Positions 6,220 through 16,497 of a stretch of DNA of 24,832 bases are shown one piece after another. The translations under genes and the position numbers were made by a program. Source of the DNA: Lichenicoccus sp964235615 (GTDB lineage: Bacteria; Pseudomonadota; Alphaproteobacteria; Acetobacterales; Acetobacteraceae); contig CAXSEE010000047.1 of assembly GCA_964235615.1 (NCBI GenBank), positions 1 to 24,832 of the forward strand, written 5' to 3'. Under the pieces are notes generated by a model, which was not told the origin of the DNA, searched no databases, and saw only the letters and a program-made list of their open reading frames with translations. Within the stretch, counting starts at the first letter, position 1. Every line of letters begins with the position of its first letter.

Positions 6220-7461
6220 TCACGACGCGTCGGCTACGCCGACGCGCCACTGCCCCGGCGGCCTGGTTCCGTTGACGGCGAAATCGCCGACGATCCGGGT
6301 CCGATACACCCGCGGATTGTGACCCGCGATGGTGCGGATGTTTCGCCAATAGCGATCGAGCCCATTGGTTCGAAGCGTCGCCGAGCCGCTCAGCGCGTCG
6401 AACATGAGACTGGTGGCTTCCAGAAGCATGGGGAAGATCTGATCCTGCGCTTGCCAGACTTCGAGTTCGGCCCGGGCGACCAGTGCCTCGCGCTCATCCT
6501 CGTCGCAATCGGCCGCACTTTGCAGCGTGCGGGTGGCGCTCGCGACCACTGCACCGGCGACGTATGCGGCGCTGCAGACCCGGCCGACGATCTCGAGGAT
6601 CTGCGGATCGCCCGATGGCAGGTCGCCGTTGCCATGCGTGAAGCTTCGCCTCCGGCGGCCGACCAGCTCCGAGATCTCCTGCGACGCGGCGCGCGCGATA
6701 CCCACGACGGTGGCAAGATGATAAAGCTGGAAGAAGGCCTGAGAGTATGGGAAGGCAGTGTTCCCGAAAAGGATGTCTTCTTTCTCGACCCTGACGTTAT
6801 CGAAATGTGCCGTGCCGCTCGCGGTCAGGCGCTGACCCATCCCGTCCCAATCGTCGACGATCTCGAGCCCTGGATCGTGACGGGAGGCGAGACATTTTGC
6901 CGTTTGTCCATCCTCGGTCGTCGCCGTCACCGTCAGCCAGTCGGCATAGAGCGACCCGGTGGTGAAGTATTTTGTGCCGTGCAAGCTCCATTGCGTGTCG
7001 CGCAGGCTCAGCCGCGTGCCGAAACGGTCGCGCGACGCACCTCCGACTTCGGCAGCTGCCGCTCCGGCGATATCGCCCTGGACGACGCGTTCCAGCCATC
7101 GGGCGCGATACGGTCCGTCGTCCTCGGCGAGAAGATGTTCGACGAAACCGAAATGAGCCCGCAGCGCCTGTGCGACATTCGAGTCCGCAGCCGCCAGGTC
7201 GACGACGAGGGCCAGGAGTTCGACGAGCGACGCGCCCGAGCCGCCAGTGGCGCAGGCCACGCGGATGGCCGTAAAACCGGCTCGCTTCAGGTCCCGTATC
7301 GCATCGAATGGAAGCTGACGCTCGAGTTCGGCCGAGAGGGCGCCCTCCCTGATCGTCTCGAAGATCGGGGTGAAACGCTGCCTTAGTTCGCTATAGCGTT
7401 TGGACGGTGCGCTTCCCCAAAGCTGATCGAGATGCCGGGCTCGTTCGGGCTTCTCGTTCAT
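6220..7461 (-). CDS. Acyl-CoA dehydrogenase-fold flavin oxidoreductase, DszC/SfnB-like
   Basis: The start at 7461 (MNEKPERARH...) has AGGAG 7 nt upstream, giving 413 residues. The acyl-CoA dehydrogenase fold is recognisable from the middle beta-domain (AAAAEVGG..., LHGTKYFTTGSLYADWLTV, DDWDGMGQRLTASGTAHFDNV) and the C-terminal NGLDRYWRNIRT-HNPRVYR-VG-NG. The latter matches dibenzothiophene monooxygenase DszC and the sulfur-acquisition protein SfnB. The catalytic Glu of true acyl-CoA dehydrogenases is not evident, as expected for this monooxygenase branch. With reduced flavin and O2 these enzymes oxidise sulfur in thioethers or sulfones. It is the first gene of the minus-strand operon, so the promoter should lie in 7462-7700. 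The substrate is unknown. Confidence 0.88.
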   Translation of the reverse strand: MNEKPERARHLDQLWGSAPSKRYSELRQRFTPIFETIREGALSAELERQLPFDAIRDLKRAGFTAIRVACATGGSGASLVELLALVVDLAAADSNVAQALRAHFGFVEHLLAEDDGPYRARWLERVVQGDIAGAAAAEVGGASRDRFGTRLSLRDTQWSLHGTKYFTTGSLYADWLTVTATTEDGQTAKCLASRHDPGLEIVDDWDGMGQRLTASGTAHFDNVRVEKEDILFGNTAFPYSQAFFQLYHLATVVGIARAASQEISELVGRRRRSFTHGNGDLPSGDPQILEIVGRVCSAAYVAGAVVASATRTLQSAADCDEDEREALVARAELEVWQAQDQIFPMLLEATSLMFDALSGSATLRTNGLDRYWRNIRTIAGHNPRVYRTRIVGDFAVNGTRPPGQWRVGVADAS

Positions 7462-7589
7462 TGCATCACTCCTGGGTGCGACTGGATCGAGCATGAGCCG
7501 GTCCAAGAGTTCGGGATGCGCACTTCCGCTGCGACCGAAAGCCCAATGCCGCCGAACATCCCGTCGCCCTGTACATAACCTACTACATC

Positions 7590-7618
7590 AACATAACCAT
7601 ATTAACCAAAACGCGCAA
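7590..7618 (-). promoter_or_regulatory. Candidate sigma70-type promoter of the sulfur-type operon
   Basis: Read on the minus strand, TTGCGC (7618-7613) and TATGTT (7595-7590) are separated by 17 nt. The boxes match the consensus at 4 of 6 positions each. The site is about 130 nt upstream of the DszC-like start codon. Inspection only; alphaproteobacterial promoters are poorly predictable by eye. Confidence 0.3.
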
Positions 7619-7619
7619 C

Positions 7620-7649
7620 TGGCGCGTGGTTATCCCTGAAGACGCGCCA
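7620..7649. promoter_or_regulatory. Perfect inverted repeat, possible operator
   Basis: TGGCGCGT (7620-7627) and ACGCGCCA (7642-7649) form a perfect 8-bp inverted repeat with a 14-nt spacer. The half-site centres are 22 nt apart, about two helical turns. The repeat ends one base upstream of the candidate -35 box, the position expected for an activator such as a LysR-type regulator. No regulator gene is visible nearby. An RNA hairpin is less likely because no U-run follows. Confidence 0.4.
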
Positions 7650-7744
7650 TCGCGTTCATCAATGATCAATTACATTACAAAATCGTACAATATGGTATTG
7701 CAGGGTCAGGGCTGAACGCTTGTGGATAAGCATGGACCAGCCGG

Positions 7745-9106
7745 TCAATCCTGCTCGTAGCCATAGACTTCCGGCAGGATGAACACCGCGGAAAGCAGCC
7801 CGATCAGCGGGAAGACGGCGACGAACAGCGTGGCGCCTGCCTGGCCGATCGCGTGGAACAGCGACGGGAACAGGAAGATCGCCAGGAACGAGGGGAGCTT
7901 CACGAACATGTAGGCAAATCCGCTGGCGGTGCCTCGATACTCGGGCTTGGCGACCAGCGACGGGATCGTCATGCCGTTCGACGCATCCCAGTAGTGGCCC
8001 CACAGCATCACGGCCGCCAGGAAGGGCAGCAGCAGGGGATGTCCGGTGTAGATCGCCGCCGCCGCCGCAAGCAGCGAGACCAGCACGATGCCGAACCCCG
8101 CGATGCCGATGCCGCGATGGCCGATCCTGGGGGTGATGAGCGGTCCCACCCAACCGGAGATCGCCGCAACGACATACAGCCCCATGGTCACCACGTCGGT
8201 TCCCAGCACGGAGGAGACGTTCAGCGAGATGAACAGGACCGGAAGATAAAAGGCGAAGGTCGAGAACTCGCTCGCCTGGCAGAAGCAGGAGATCCAGCCA
8301 TACAGGGTGGCGCGCCAGCGGATGCGGTCGCCGACCAGGTCGGACAGGAACGCGGTAGGACGTGGCCGCTGCACCACCACGTCCTGGTCGGGCAGCATGT
8401 CGAGCGGATCGCCATACATGCTCAAGCTGACCTGCTTGGCCTCGCGGAACCGCCCGCGCCGGATTAGCCAGACTGCCGTCTCCGGCAGGTTGTGGCGCAT
8501 CAGCAGGATGATGAGCGCCGGCAGCGCGCCCAACCCGAGCGTCAACCGCCAGATCAGGTGCGGCGGCAGCTGGGCGACGAGGAGCACCGCGACGACGGCG
8601 AGCGTCAGCACCTCGCCGATGGCGAACATGAACTGCCAGCGATTGCCCATCACCTCCCGTTCGCCCTTGGGCATCGATTCCATGATGTAGGCGTAGCCGT
8701 TGGAGATGTCGCTGCCGAGCGGGATGCCCAGCAGCAGGCGCACCAGCACCAGCCAGCCGACCGTGGGCACGAAAGCCTGCGCCAAGGCGAGGACGATGAA
8801 CATGATCATGGTCGCCAGGAACATCACCCGACGGCCGATCCTGTCGCACAGCCAGCCACCCAGCAACGCGCCGAACAGGGCACCGCCCTGGGTTCCGGCC
8901 GCGGCCAGACCGAGCAGCAGGGGATCGGGATGGTATTGCTGGCGAATGAACACCAGCACGAAGGCGATCGAGTAGAGATCCCAGGCCTCCAGCAGGATGG
9001 ACGCCATCATGAGCCAGCCGACCCGGTTGCCCTTCGGGTTGTATTTGCCCACCAGGTGGCGGACGGCGGCATCGGTAGCGGACTGGGTCGTTACTGCGGA
9101 CGACAT
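7745..9106 (-). CDS. MFS transporter, sugar-porter-like
   Basis: The 453-residue product starts at the ATG at 9106, with GAG 8 nt upstream; a GTG at 9112 with GAGG 10 nt upstream is an equal alternative, adding two residues. Twelve hydrophobic segments are seen in two halves of six. Motif A appears as GGWLCDRIGRRVMF after TM2, and the central loop carries LPETAVWLIRRGRFREA, the PESPRWL-like signature of the sugar porter branch. The C-terminus ends PEVYGYEQD. It is an inner-membrane, probably proton-driven, carrier of an unknown organic solute. It lies 99 nt downstream of the D-2-hydroxyacid dehydrogenase gene on the same strand and may be cotranscribed, which would suggest a hydroxy acid or sugar acid. 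Confidence 0.87.
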   Translation of the reverse strand: MSSAVTTQSATDAAVRHLVGKYNPKGNRVGWLMMASILLEAWDLYSIAFVLVFIRQQYHPDPLLLGLAAAGTQGGALFGALLGGWLCDRIGRRVMFLATMIMFIVLALAQAFVPTVGWLVLVRLLLGIPLGSDISNGYAYIMESMPKGEREVMGNRWQFMFAIGEVLTLAVVAVLLVAQLPPHLIWRLTLGLGALPALIILLMRHNLPETAVWLIRRGRFREAKQVSLSMYGDPLDMLPDQDVVVQRPRPTAFLSDLVGDRIRWRATLYGWISCFCQASEFSTFAFYLPVLFISLNVSSVLGTDVVTMGLYVVAAISGWVGPLITPRIGHRGIGIAGFGIVLVSLLAAAAAIYTGHPLLLPFLAAVMLWGHYWDASNGMTIPSLVAKPEYRGTASGFAYMFVKLPSFLAIFLFPSLFHAIGQAGATLFVAVFPLIGLLSAVFILPEVYGYEQD

Positions 9107-9164
9107 GGACACGTCTCTTTTTCCTCGGGAGAGCCTGCAGCGGGCCGCATCAAGGCGGGTCCTC

Positions 9165-9189
9165 CGAACCGAAACCGGATCCCGGTTCG
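9165..9189 (-). other. Inter-gene stem-loop
   Basis: CGAACCG (9165-9171) and CGGTTCG (9183-9189) form a perfect 7-bp stem with an 11-nt loop in the gap between the dehydrogenase stop and the MFS start. There is no following T-run, so it is not a classical terminator. It could stabilise the upstream message end or reduce read-through. Confidence 0.35.
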
Positions 9190-9205
9190 TGCCCGGCCGC
9201 CTGGA

Positions 9206-10174
9206 TCACACCACCTCCGAACGAAGCGGCTCGCCGGCAAGTGCCCGGATGGCCTCCTCGGCTGCCAGACGCTGCAATGCTTCCAGGCTTTCGGCCGAGT
9301 AGAAGGCAGCATGCGGTGTGAGAAACACGTTATCCATTCGGCGCAGCGGTGACCCGGGAGATAGTGGCTCGGGATCAAACACGTCAAGCGCCGCGCCGCC
9401 GAGGTGGCCGCTGGCGAGCGCATCGGACAGCGCAGCCTCGTCGACCAGCGCGCCACGCGCCGTGTTCACCAGCATGGCGCCGGGCCGCATGCGGCCGATC
9501 GTGTCCCGGCCGATGATGTGGCGCGTCGCCGGCGTCGCGGGCAGATGGAGCGAGAGACCATGGACCTGGGCGAGCAGGGTCTCCAGCGGGACCAGCTCGA
9601 TCTTCAGCGCCTGCAGGCGGACCGGATCCGCATAGGGATCATGGGCCAGGACGCTGATGCCGAAGGCTTGCAGACGCTGGGCGACGAGGACGCCGATACG
9701 GCCGACGCCGAGCAGCCCGATGGTGGTGGCGGCAAGTGCCGGAAGGTGCGCCACCATCGCTGGAGCAGCCCAGCCATCGCGCCGGATCGCGGCGTCATAG
9801 ACCCTCAGTCGACGCAGCAGGGCGAGCATGCTGGAGGCGGCATGATCGGCCACGGTATCGCTGCCGTAGTCGGGAATGTTGGCGACGCGCTTTCCGAGGC
9901 GACGAGCGGCCCCGAGGTCGACGTTGTCGATGCCGATCCCATAGCGGATGACGAGCCCGTTCGGCCGCATGCCGGCCAGGGCTTCGGCATCGACCGGCAC
10001 GAGGTTGACGAAGGCGATGTCCGTGTCGAGCAAGGCCCGCGCGACGTCGGCGGGGCCTTTGCAGTCGAAGACCTCGAAGGCCGCTCCGAACCGCTCTGCC
10101 GCCTCCTGCTCATGGCGGAGGCCCTCGAAGCGACAATCCGTGACAACGACGCGTGGTCTCATGGTGTCCGCCAT
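9206..10174 (-). CDS. D-2-hydroxyacid dehydrogenase (NAD-dependent)
   Basis: The protein has 322 residues, with GGAGA 7 nt before the ATG at 10174. It has the two-domain fold of D-isomer 2-hydroxyacid dehydrogenases. The NAD-binding loop is GLLGVGRIG (153-161), followed by Asp179 in AHDPY, which favours NAD over NADP. The catalytic Arg-Glu-His triad is R240 (NTARGALVDE), E269 (DPEPL) and H288 (LTPHAAFYS). Relatives include 3-phosphoglycerate dehydrogenase and the CtBP-like group; the protein lacks the long C-terminal ACT domain of many SerA proteins. It interconverts a 2-keto acid and a D-2-hydroxy acid in the cytoplasm. It is divergent from the receptor gene at 10674 and precedes an MFS permease. 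The substrate is not predictable. Confidence 0.9.
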   Translation of the reverse strand: MADTMRPRVVVTDCRFEGLRHEQEAAERFGAAFEVFDCKGPADVARALLDTDIAFVNLVPVDAEALAGMRPNGLVIRYGIGIDNVDLGAARRLGKRVANIPDYGSDTVADHAASSMLALLRRLRVYDAAIRRDGWAAPAMVAHLPALAATTIGLLGVGRIGVLVAQRLQAFGISVLAHDPYADPVRLQALKIELVPLETLLAQVHGLSLHLPATPATRHIIGRDTIGRMRPGAMLVNTARGALVDEAALSDALASGHLGGAALDVFDPEPLSPGSPLRRMDNVFLTPHAAFYSAESLEALQRLAAEEAIRALAGEPLRSEVV

Positions 10175-10673
10175 GGTCGGTCTCCAATCATGTTGGCTCG
10201 ATGCTTGGGATAAGCACGGCGAGGTGATAGGCGCGGCGGGATGCCCGCATCGACACTACCCAGTATTGAACAAGCCGTCCGGCTCCATGCCGCAGTCTTG
10301 CCGGGCGGCAGCGTGGCGTTCGACACAAGAGATTTCCATGCAACAGAGCCGAGCCCATTAGGCAAGTCCACATCCGATTGTCGGTGCATCAATACCAGCA
10401 TGGCCTGCGAATTGCATTGTGGCCTGCATGTGGCTGTCTTCTAATGTTACTGCATGAGGTTGTATATCGACTGTGGCAAAGCGCTCTTGCACCAAGGCAT
10501 TTCGTGGAATAACAGGATATCGACGTGGAGAGCCTGCCGGACCATTGGATCAGCCAAGGATCATGATCGGCGCGGCAAGCCATCGTTACCTCCCACTACG
10601 CAACGAGAACCCGGCTCTGGATCGTCCGGCAGGACGACGTCGGAGCAATATTAACATCGTGGAAGACTGCTAG
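10175..10673. other. Divergent control region between dehydrogenase and TonB receptor genes
   Basis: No convincing gene lies in these 499 nt; the short open frames have no recognisable translation. The region should hold promoters for the minus-strand dehydrogenase and the plus-strand uptake operon. Visible structures are a direct repeat TGGCCTGC at 10401-10408 and 10420-10427 (19 nt apart), the palindrome GATCATGATC at 10559-10568, and a candidate promoter at 10487-10515. Confidence 0.55.
10487..10515 (+). promoter_or_regulatory. Candidate promoter of the TonB-receptor operon
   Basis: TTGCAC (10487-10492) and TAACAG (10510-10515) are separated by 17 nt, about 160 nt upstream of the receptor start. 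The duplicated TGGCCTGC motif lies 60-86 nt further upstream, where an activator could bind. Inspection only. Confidence 0.25.
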
Positions 10674-13067
<2,394 letters not shown>

Positions 13068-13117
13068 TCGCGGCTCGCCGCATCTCCCGGACCCATACAG
13101 CCCTGAAGGATTACTGT

Positions 13118-14659
13118 TTGCACCAGATTGGACCTGCTCGCGGATCAGCGGGCGCAAGCCGAGACCGGTTGCGGCTAGTTTGCGCGGCCGTGCTGCTCGC
13201 AGGCGCCGCAGCCTGGGCCGGCGCACCACCGGCGGCGGCCGCCGGCCCGAAGACGACGCTGTCGATCGGGCTGGCGCTAGAACCGCCGACGCTCGATCCG
13301 ACCACGAACCCGGCGGAGTCGATCCGGTCGATCACCAACGGCAACATCTTCCAGGGCCTCACGGCAATCGACCAGGACGGCCACGTGCAGCCGCTGCTGG
13401 CGCATGACTGGACGATCTCGCCGGACGGGCTGCGCTATGATTTCCACCTGCAATCGGGCGTGCATTTCCACGACGGCACGCCCTTCGATTGCACGATCGT
13501 GCGTTTCGCCTACGGGCGCGCGGCGGCGAAGGACAGCACCAACGCGCAGAAACAGTTCTTCGGCCCGATCCGGCAGGTCGATTGCCCGTCGCCGACGGAG
13601 GCCGTGGTGACGCTCACCCGTCCGGTCGGCAGCTTCCTCTACGACATGGCGTGGCCGGACGCGGCCATGGTGGGGCCAGGAAGCGTGGCCGGGAACGCCA
13701 CCCATCCGATCGGCACCGGCCCGTACCGCTTCTCGTCCTGGCGTCGCGGCGACAGCCTGACGCTGGTCCGCAACGACGGCTACTGGGGCGCCAAGCCCGC
13801 CATCCAGACGGTGACGTTCCGCTTCATCAGCGACCCGCTGGCCGCGACCAACGCGATCGAGGGCGGCGAGCTGGACGCCTACCCCTCGTTTCCGTCCAAG
13901 GAACTGCTGGCCCGGTTCCACGCCGATCCCCGCTTCGCGGTGGAGCAGGGCACGTTCCCGATCAAGATCCTGATGGCGCTGAACGAGGCGCAGCACCCGT
14001 TCGACGACATCCGCGTGCGGCGGGCTCTCGCCTACGCGATCGACCGCCACGCGATCCTGCTGGCGATCGGCGACGGGGACGGCACCGTGATCGGCTCGCA
14101 CATGAGCCCGTCCGACCCGGACTATGTCGACCTGTCGGGCCGCTACCCGTTCGATCCGGACAAGGCCAGGCAGCTGCTCGCCGCCGCCGGCGTGAAGCCC
14201 GGCACCAGCATCGCCATCACCATCCCGCCGGTCGACTACGCCCGCAAATCGGGCGAGCTGGTCGCCGCCTATCTCGGCGAGGCCGGCCTGAACGCCACGC
14301 TGGTTCCGGTGGAGTGGCCGCAATGGCTGTCGCAGGTGTTCGGCCATGCCGCCTACCAGGCGACCATCGTGGCGCATAACGAGCCGCACGATCTCGATAT
14401 CTATGCCCGCCCGAGCTACTATTTCGGCTACCACGACGCCGCCTATGCAGCACTGTTCCAGCGTTACGAGAGCACCAACGACCCTGCCGCCCGTCACCAG
14501 CTGTCCATCCAGCTGCAACAGAAGCTCGCCGACGACGAGCCCAACGTGTTCCTGTTCTCGACGCCCCGCTACGGCGTCTGGGACGCGAAGCTGCACGGCA
14601 TGTGGCACGACCAGCCGATCGCCGCGATCCCGGTCGCCGGAGTGACGTGGTCGCCATGA
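13118..14659 (+). CDS. ABC transporter periplasmic substrate-binding protein, peptide/opine type (SBP family 5)
   Basis: The start is a TTG at 13118, chosen because AAGGA stands exactly 7 nt before it and because this start gives a proper signal peptide: Arg-rich residues, a hydrophobic VCAAVLLAGAAAWAG core, and cleavage around APPAAAA (36-42). The mature part has the family-5 pattern: LDPTTNPAESIRSITNGNIF, LTAIDQDGHVQPLLAHDWTI, HFHDGTPFDC, GTGPYRFSSW and VRRALAYAIDRHAIL. Length 513 is normal for DppA-like proteins. These bind di- or oligopeptides, but also opines, nickel chelates or glycosides. The stop overlaps the first permease start (ATGA). Position right after a TonB receptor suggests that it takes over the receptor's cargo in the periplasm. 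Confidence 0.92.
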   Translation: MHQIGPARGSAGASRDRLRLVCAAVLLAGAAAWAGAPPAAAAGPKTTLSIGLALEPPTLDPTTNPAESIRSITNGNIFQGLTAIDQDGHVQPLLAHDWTISPDGLRYDFHLQSGVHFHDGTPFDCTIVRFAYGRAAAKDSTNAQKQFFGPIRQVDCPSPTEAVVTLTRPVGSFLYDMAWPDAAMVGPGSVAGNATHPIGTGPYRFSSWRRGDSLTLVRNDGYWGAKPAIQTVTFRFISDPLAATNAIEGGELDAYPSFPSKELLARFHADPRFAVEQGTFPIKILMALNEAQHPFDDIRVRRALAYAIDRHAILLAIGDGDGTVIGSHMSPSDPDYVDLSGRYPFDPDKARQLLAAAGVKPGTSIAITIPPVDYARKSGELVAAYLGEAGLNATLVPVEWPQWLSQVFGHAAYQATIVAHNEPHDLDIYARPSYYFGYHDAAYAALFQRYESTNDPAARHQLSIQLQQKLADDEPNVFLFSTPRYGVWDAKLHGMWHDQPIAAIPVAGVTWSP

Positions 14660-15636
14660 GCGGCGGCACGGCCGGCGCCAGGCTGGGGGCAGGGCTCGGC
14701 GGCAAGGTCGGCGGCATGATCGCGACCCTGCTGGCCGGCTCGCTCATCGTCTTCATGGTGCTGAACCTGCTGCCGGGAGATCCCGCCATGGTCATGCTGG
14801 GGGTCGATGCGCGGCCGGACACCATCGCCGCCCTGCATCGTCAGCTCGGTCTCGATGCGCCGCTGCCGATCCGCTACCTGCGCTGGATCGGCGGCCTGCT
14901 CAGCCTGCATCTGGGCACCAGCACCACCTACGGCATCCCGGTGTCGCAGCTGATCGGCGACCGGCTGCAGATCACCCTGCCGCTGGCGGCGATCACGCTC
15001 GTGCTGTCGGTGGCGATCGGGATCCCGGTCGGAGTGGCGGCGGCAAGCCGGCAGGGACGGATCTCGGACACGGCGATCATGCTGGCGGCACAGCTGTTCA
15101 AGGCGATCCCGGATTTCTGGGGCGGCGTGCTGCTGATCCTGGTGTTCTCGCTGGCGCTGCACTGGCTGCCCTCCGGCGGCTTTCCCGGTTGGCAGGCGCC
15201 GGCCAAGGCGCTGCTGGCGCTGGTGCTGCCGTCGTTGGCGCTGGCGCTGCCGCAGGCGGCGATCCTGGCCCGGTTCATGCGGTCCTCGACACTGGGCGCG
15301 CTGGGGCAGGATTTCGTCCGCACCGCGCGCGCCAAGGGCCTGACCCGCAACGCGGCGCTGTGGCGGCACGCGGTGCCGAACGCGCTGATCCCGGTCGTCA
15401 CGCTGATCGGCATCCAGTTCCCGCTGCTGCTGACCGGCACCATCATCGTCGAGAACGTGTTCGACCTGCCCGGGCTCGGCCGCCTGGTCTACGAGGCGAT
15501 CAACCAGCGCGACCTGGTCGTCGTGCAGGACCTGGTGGTGCTGCTGGTCTCGACCGTGCTGCTGGTGAACTTCGCCGTCGACCTGGTCTCGGTCCGGCTC
15601 GATCCGCGCCTGGTATCGGGAGCCGGGCGCGCGTGA
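14656..15636 (+). CDS. ABC transporter permease, DppB-like
   Basis: The ATG at 14656 overlaps the preceding stop by 4 nt; an in-frame ATG 54 nt upstream lies inside the binding-protein gene and would add a non-conserved leader. The product has 326 residues and six membrane segments. TM1 is followed by the family motif LLPGDPAMVMLG. The EAA loop that docks the ATPase reads FVRTARAKGLTRNAALWRHAVPNAL in shortened parts: FVRTARAKGL, then AVPNALIPV. With the next permease it forms the inner-membrane channel of a peptide-type importer. The stop overlaps the next gene's GTG. Confidence 0.92.
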   Translation: MSGGTAGARLGAGLGGKVGGMIATLLAGSLIVFMVLNLLPGDPAMVMLGVDARPDTIAALHRQLGLDAPLPIRYLRWIGGLLSLHLGTSTTYGIPVSQLIGDRLQITLPLAAITLVLSVAIGIPVGVAAASRQGRISDTAIMLAAQLFKAIPDFWGGVLLILVFSLALHWLPSGGFPGWQAPAKALLALVLPSLALALPQAAILARFMRSSTLGALGQDFVRTARAKGLTRNAALWRHAVPNALIPVVTLIGIQFPLLLTGTIIVENVFDLPGLGRLVYEAINQRDLVVVQDLVVLLVSTVLLVNFAVDLVSVRLDPRLVSGAGRA

Positions 15637-16484
15637 GTGCCGCGCTGGCAAGGCCGGCCACCCGCCGGCGGCACGCCCGTCATCCAAGCCTGTGGCTCGG
15701 GCTGCTGGTGCTGGCGCTGGCGCTGCTGCCGGCCGCCCTCTCGGCAGTCTGGACGCCGTATCCGCCCGGACGCCTGGACATCCTGCACCGGTTGGCCGCG
15801 CCTTCATCCGCGCACCCGTTCGGGACCGACCCGTTCGGCCGCGACCTGCTGTCGGTGCTGATGGTGGCCGCATGCAACAGCACCCTGGTCTGCCTGGCCG
15901 CGATCGGTGCCGCCGCCCTGGTCGGCGTGCCGCTCGGCCTCGCCGCCGCGGCGCCCGGCTGGCGCAGCACGCTGGTGATGCGGGCGACCGATCTGTGTCT
16001 CGCGTTCCCGCCGCTGCTGACCGCGGCGATGATCGTCGCGGCGAAGGGTCCGGGAGTGGGCGGCGAGATCCTGGCGATCGGCGTGTTCAACGTGCCCGCC
16101 TTCGTCCGCCTGACCCGGAGCGCCAGCCTGTCGGTGCTGAACCAGGATTACGTCGCCGCCGCCCGGATCGCCGGACGCGGCCGGGTCGCCGTGCTGGCGA
16201 GCCACGTGCTGCCGAACATCGCAGCGATGCTGCTGGTGCAGGTGACGCTGGCGCTGGCGGTCGCCGAGCTGTCCGAAGCCGGGCTTTCCTATCTCGGGCT
16301 CGGCCTGCCGCCGCCGCTGCCGAGCCTGGGGCGGGCGCTCGCCGACTACCAGACCCGCATCTTCGACGATCCGCTGCTCGTGGTGGCCCCGGGCGCGGTG
16401 GTGGCGCTGCTGGTGCTCGGCTTCAACCTGCTCGGCGACGGCGTGCGCGACCTGCTCGATCCGACGCTGCCGCGGTCGTCATGA
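15633..16484 (+). CDS. ABC transporter permease, DppC-like
   Basis: The start is the GTG at 15633, in a GTGA overlap with the previous stop; the same frame is open far upstream, but that part is antisense-like shadow. The product has 283 residues. A basic N-terminus precedes TM1 (LWLGLLVLALALLPAAL), then the DppC hallmark HPFGTDPFGRDLLSVLM. The EAA loop has DYVAAARIAG and HVLPNIAAMLLVQ, and GLSYLGLGLPPPLPSLGRAL is the typical conserved end. It is the second channel subunit of the importer. Fourteen nt separate it from the first ATPase gene. Confidence 0.92.
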   Translation: MSAALARPATRRRHARHPSLWLGLLVLALALLPAALSAVWTPYPPGRLDILHRLAAPSSAHPFGTDPFGRDLLSVLMVAACNSTLVCLAAIGAAALVGVPLGLAAAAPGWRSTLVMRATDLCLAFPPLLTAAMIVAAKGPGVGGEILAIGVFNVPAFVRLTRSASLSVLNQDYVAAARIAGRGRVAVLASHVLPNIAAMLLVQVTLALAVAELSEAGLSYLGLGLPPPLPSLGRALADYQTRIFDDPLLVVAPGAVVALLVLGFNLLGDGVRDLLDPTLPRSS

Positions 16485-16497
16485 GCAGGCTGCCGCC

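Larger units (their letters stand above)
7462..7744. other. AT-rich intergenic control region upstream of the sulfur-type operon
   Basis: This 283-nt gap separates the DszC-like gene from the 3' end of the MFS gene at 7745, both on the minus strand. Its composition is clearly AT-richer than its surroundings around 7570-7710, as expected for a promoter region. It contains an inverted repeat and a candidate promoter, listed separately. No T-run terminator for the upstream MFS gene was found. Confidence 0.6.

Noticed and set aside
4764..6275. Long plus-strand open frame of about 500 codons opposite the FMN monooxygenase
   Set aside because: The translation is Arg/Val-rich and resembles no family, whereas the minus strand encodes a clear luciferase-like protein with a conserved N- and C-terminus. 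It is an antisense shadow of GC-rich coding sequence.
10159..10401. 80-codon minus-strand open frame upstream of the dehydrogenase
   Set aside because: It overlaps the dehydrogenase start, has no recognisable sequence and no convincing ribosome binding site; the region is better read as control DNA.
14602..14655. Upstream start for the first permease at 14602
   Set aside because: It would add 18 Arg/Asp-rich residues from within the binding-protein gene; the ATGA overlap at 14656 fits the pattern of the other junctions.
14569..15873. Minus-strand open frame of about 430 codons across the permease genes
   Set aside because: Gln/Arg/Asp-rich translation without any motif; the plus strand has canonical DppB/DppC permeases.
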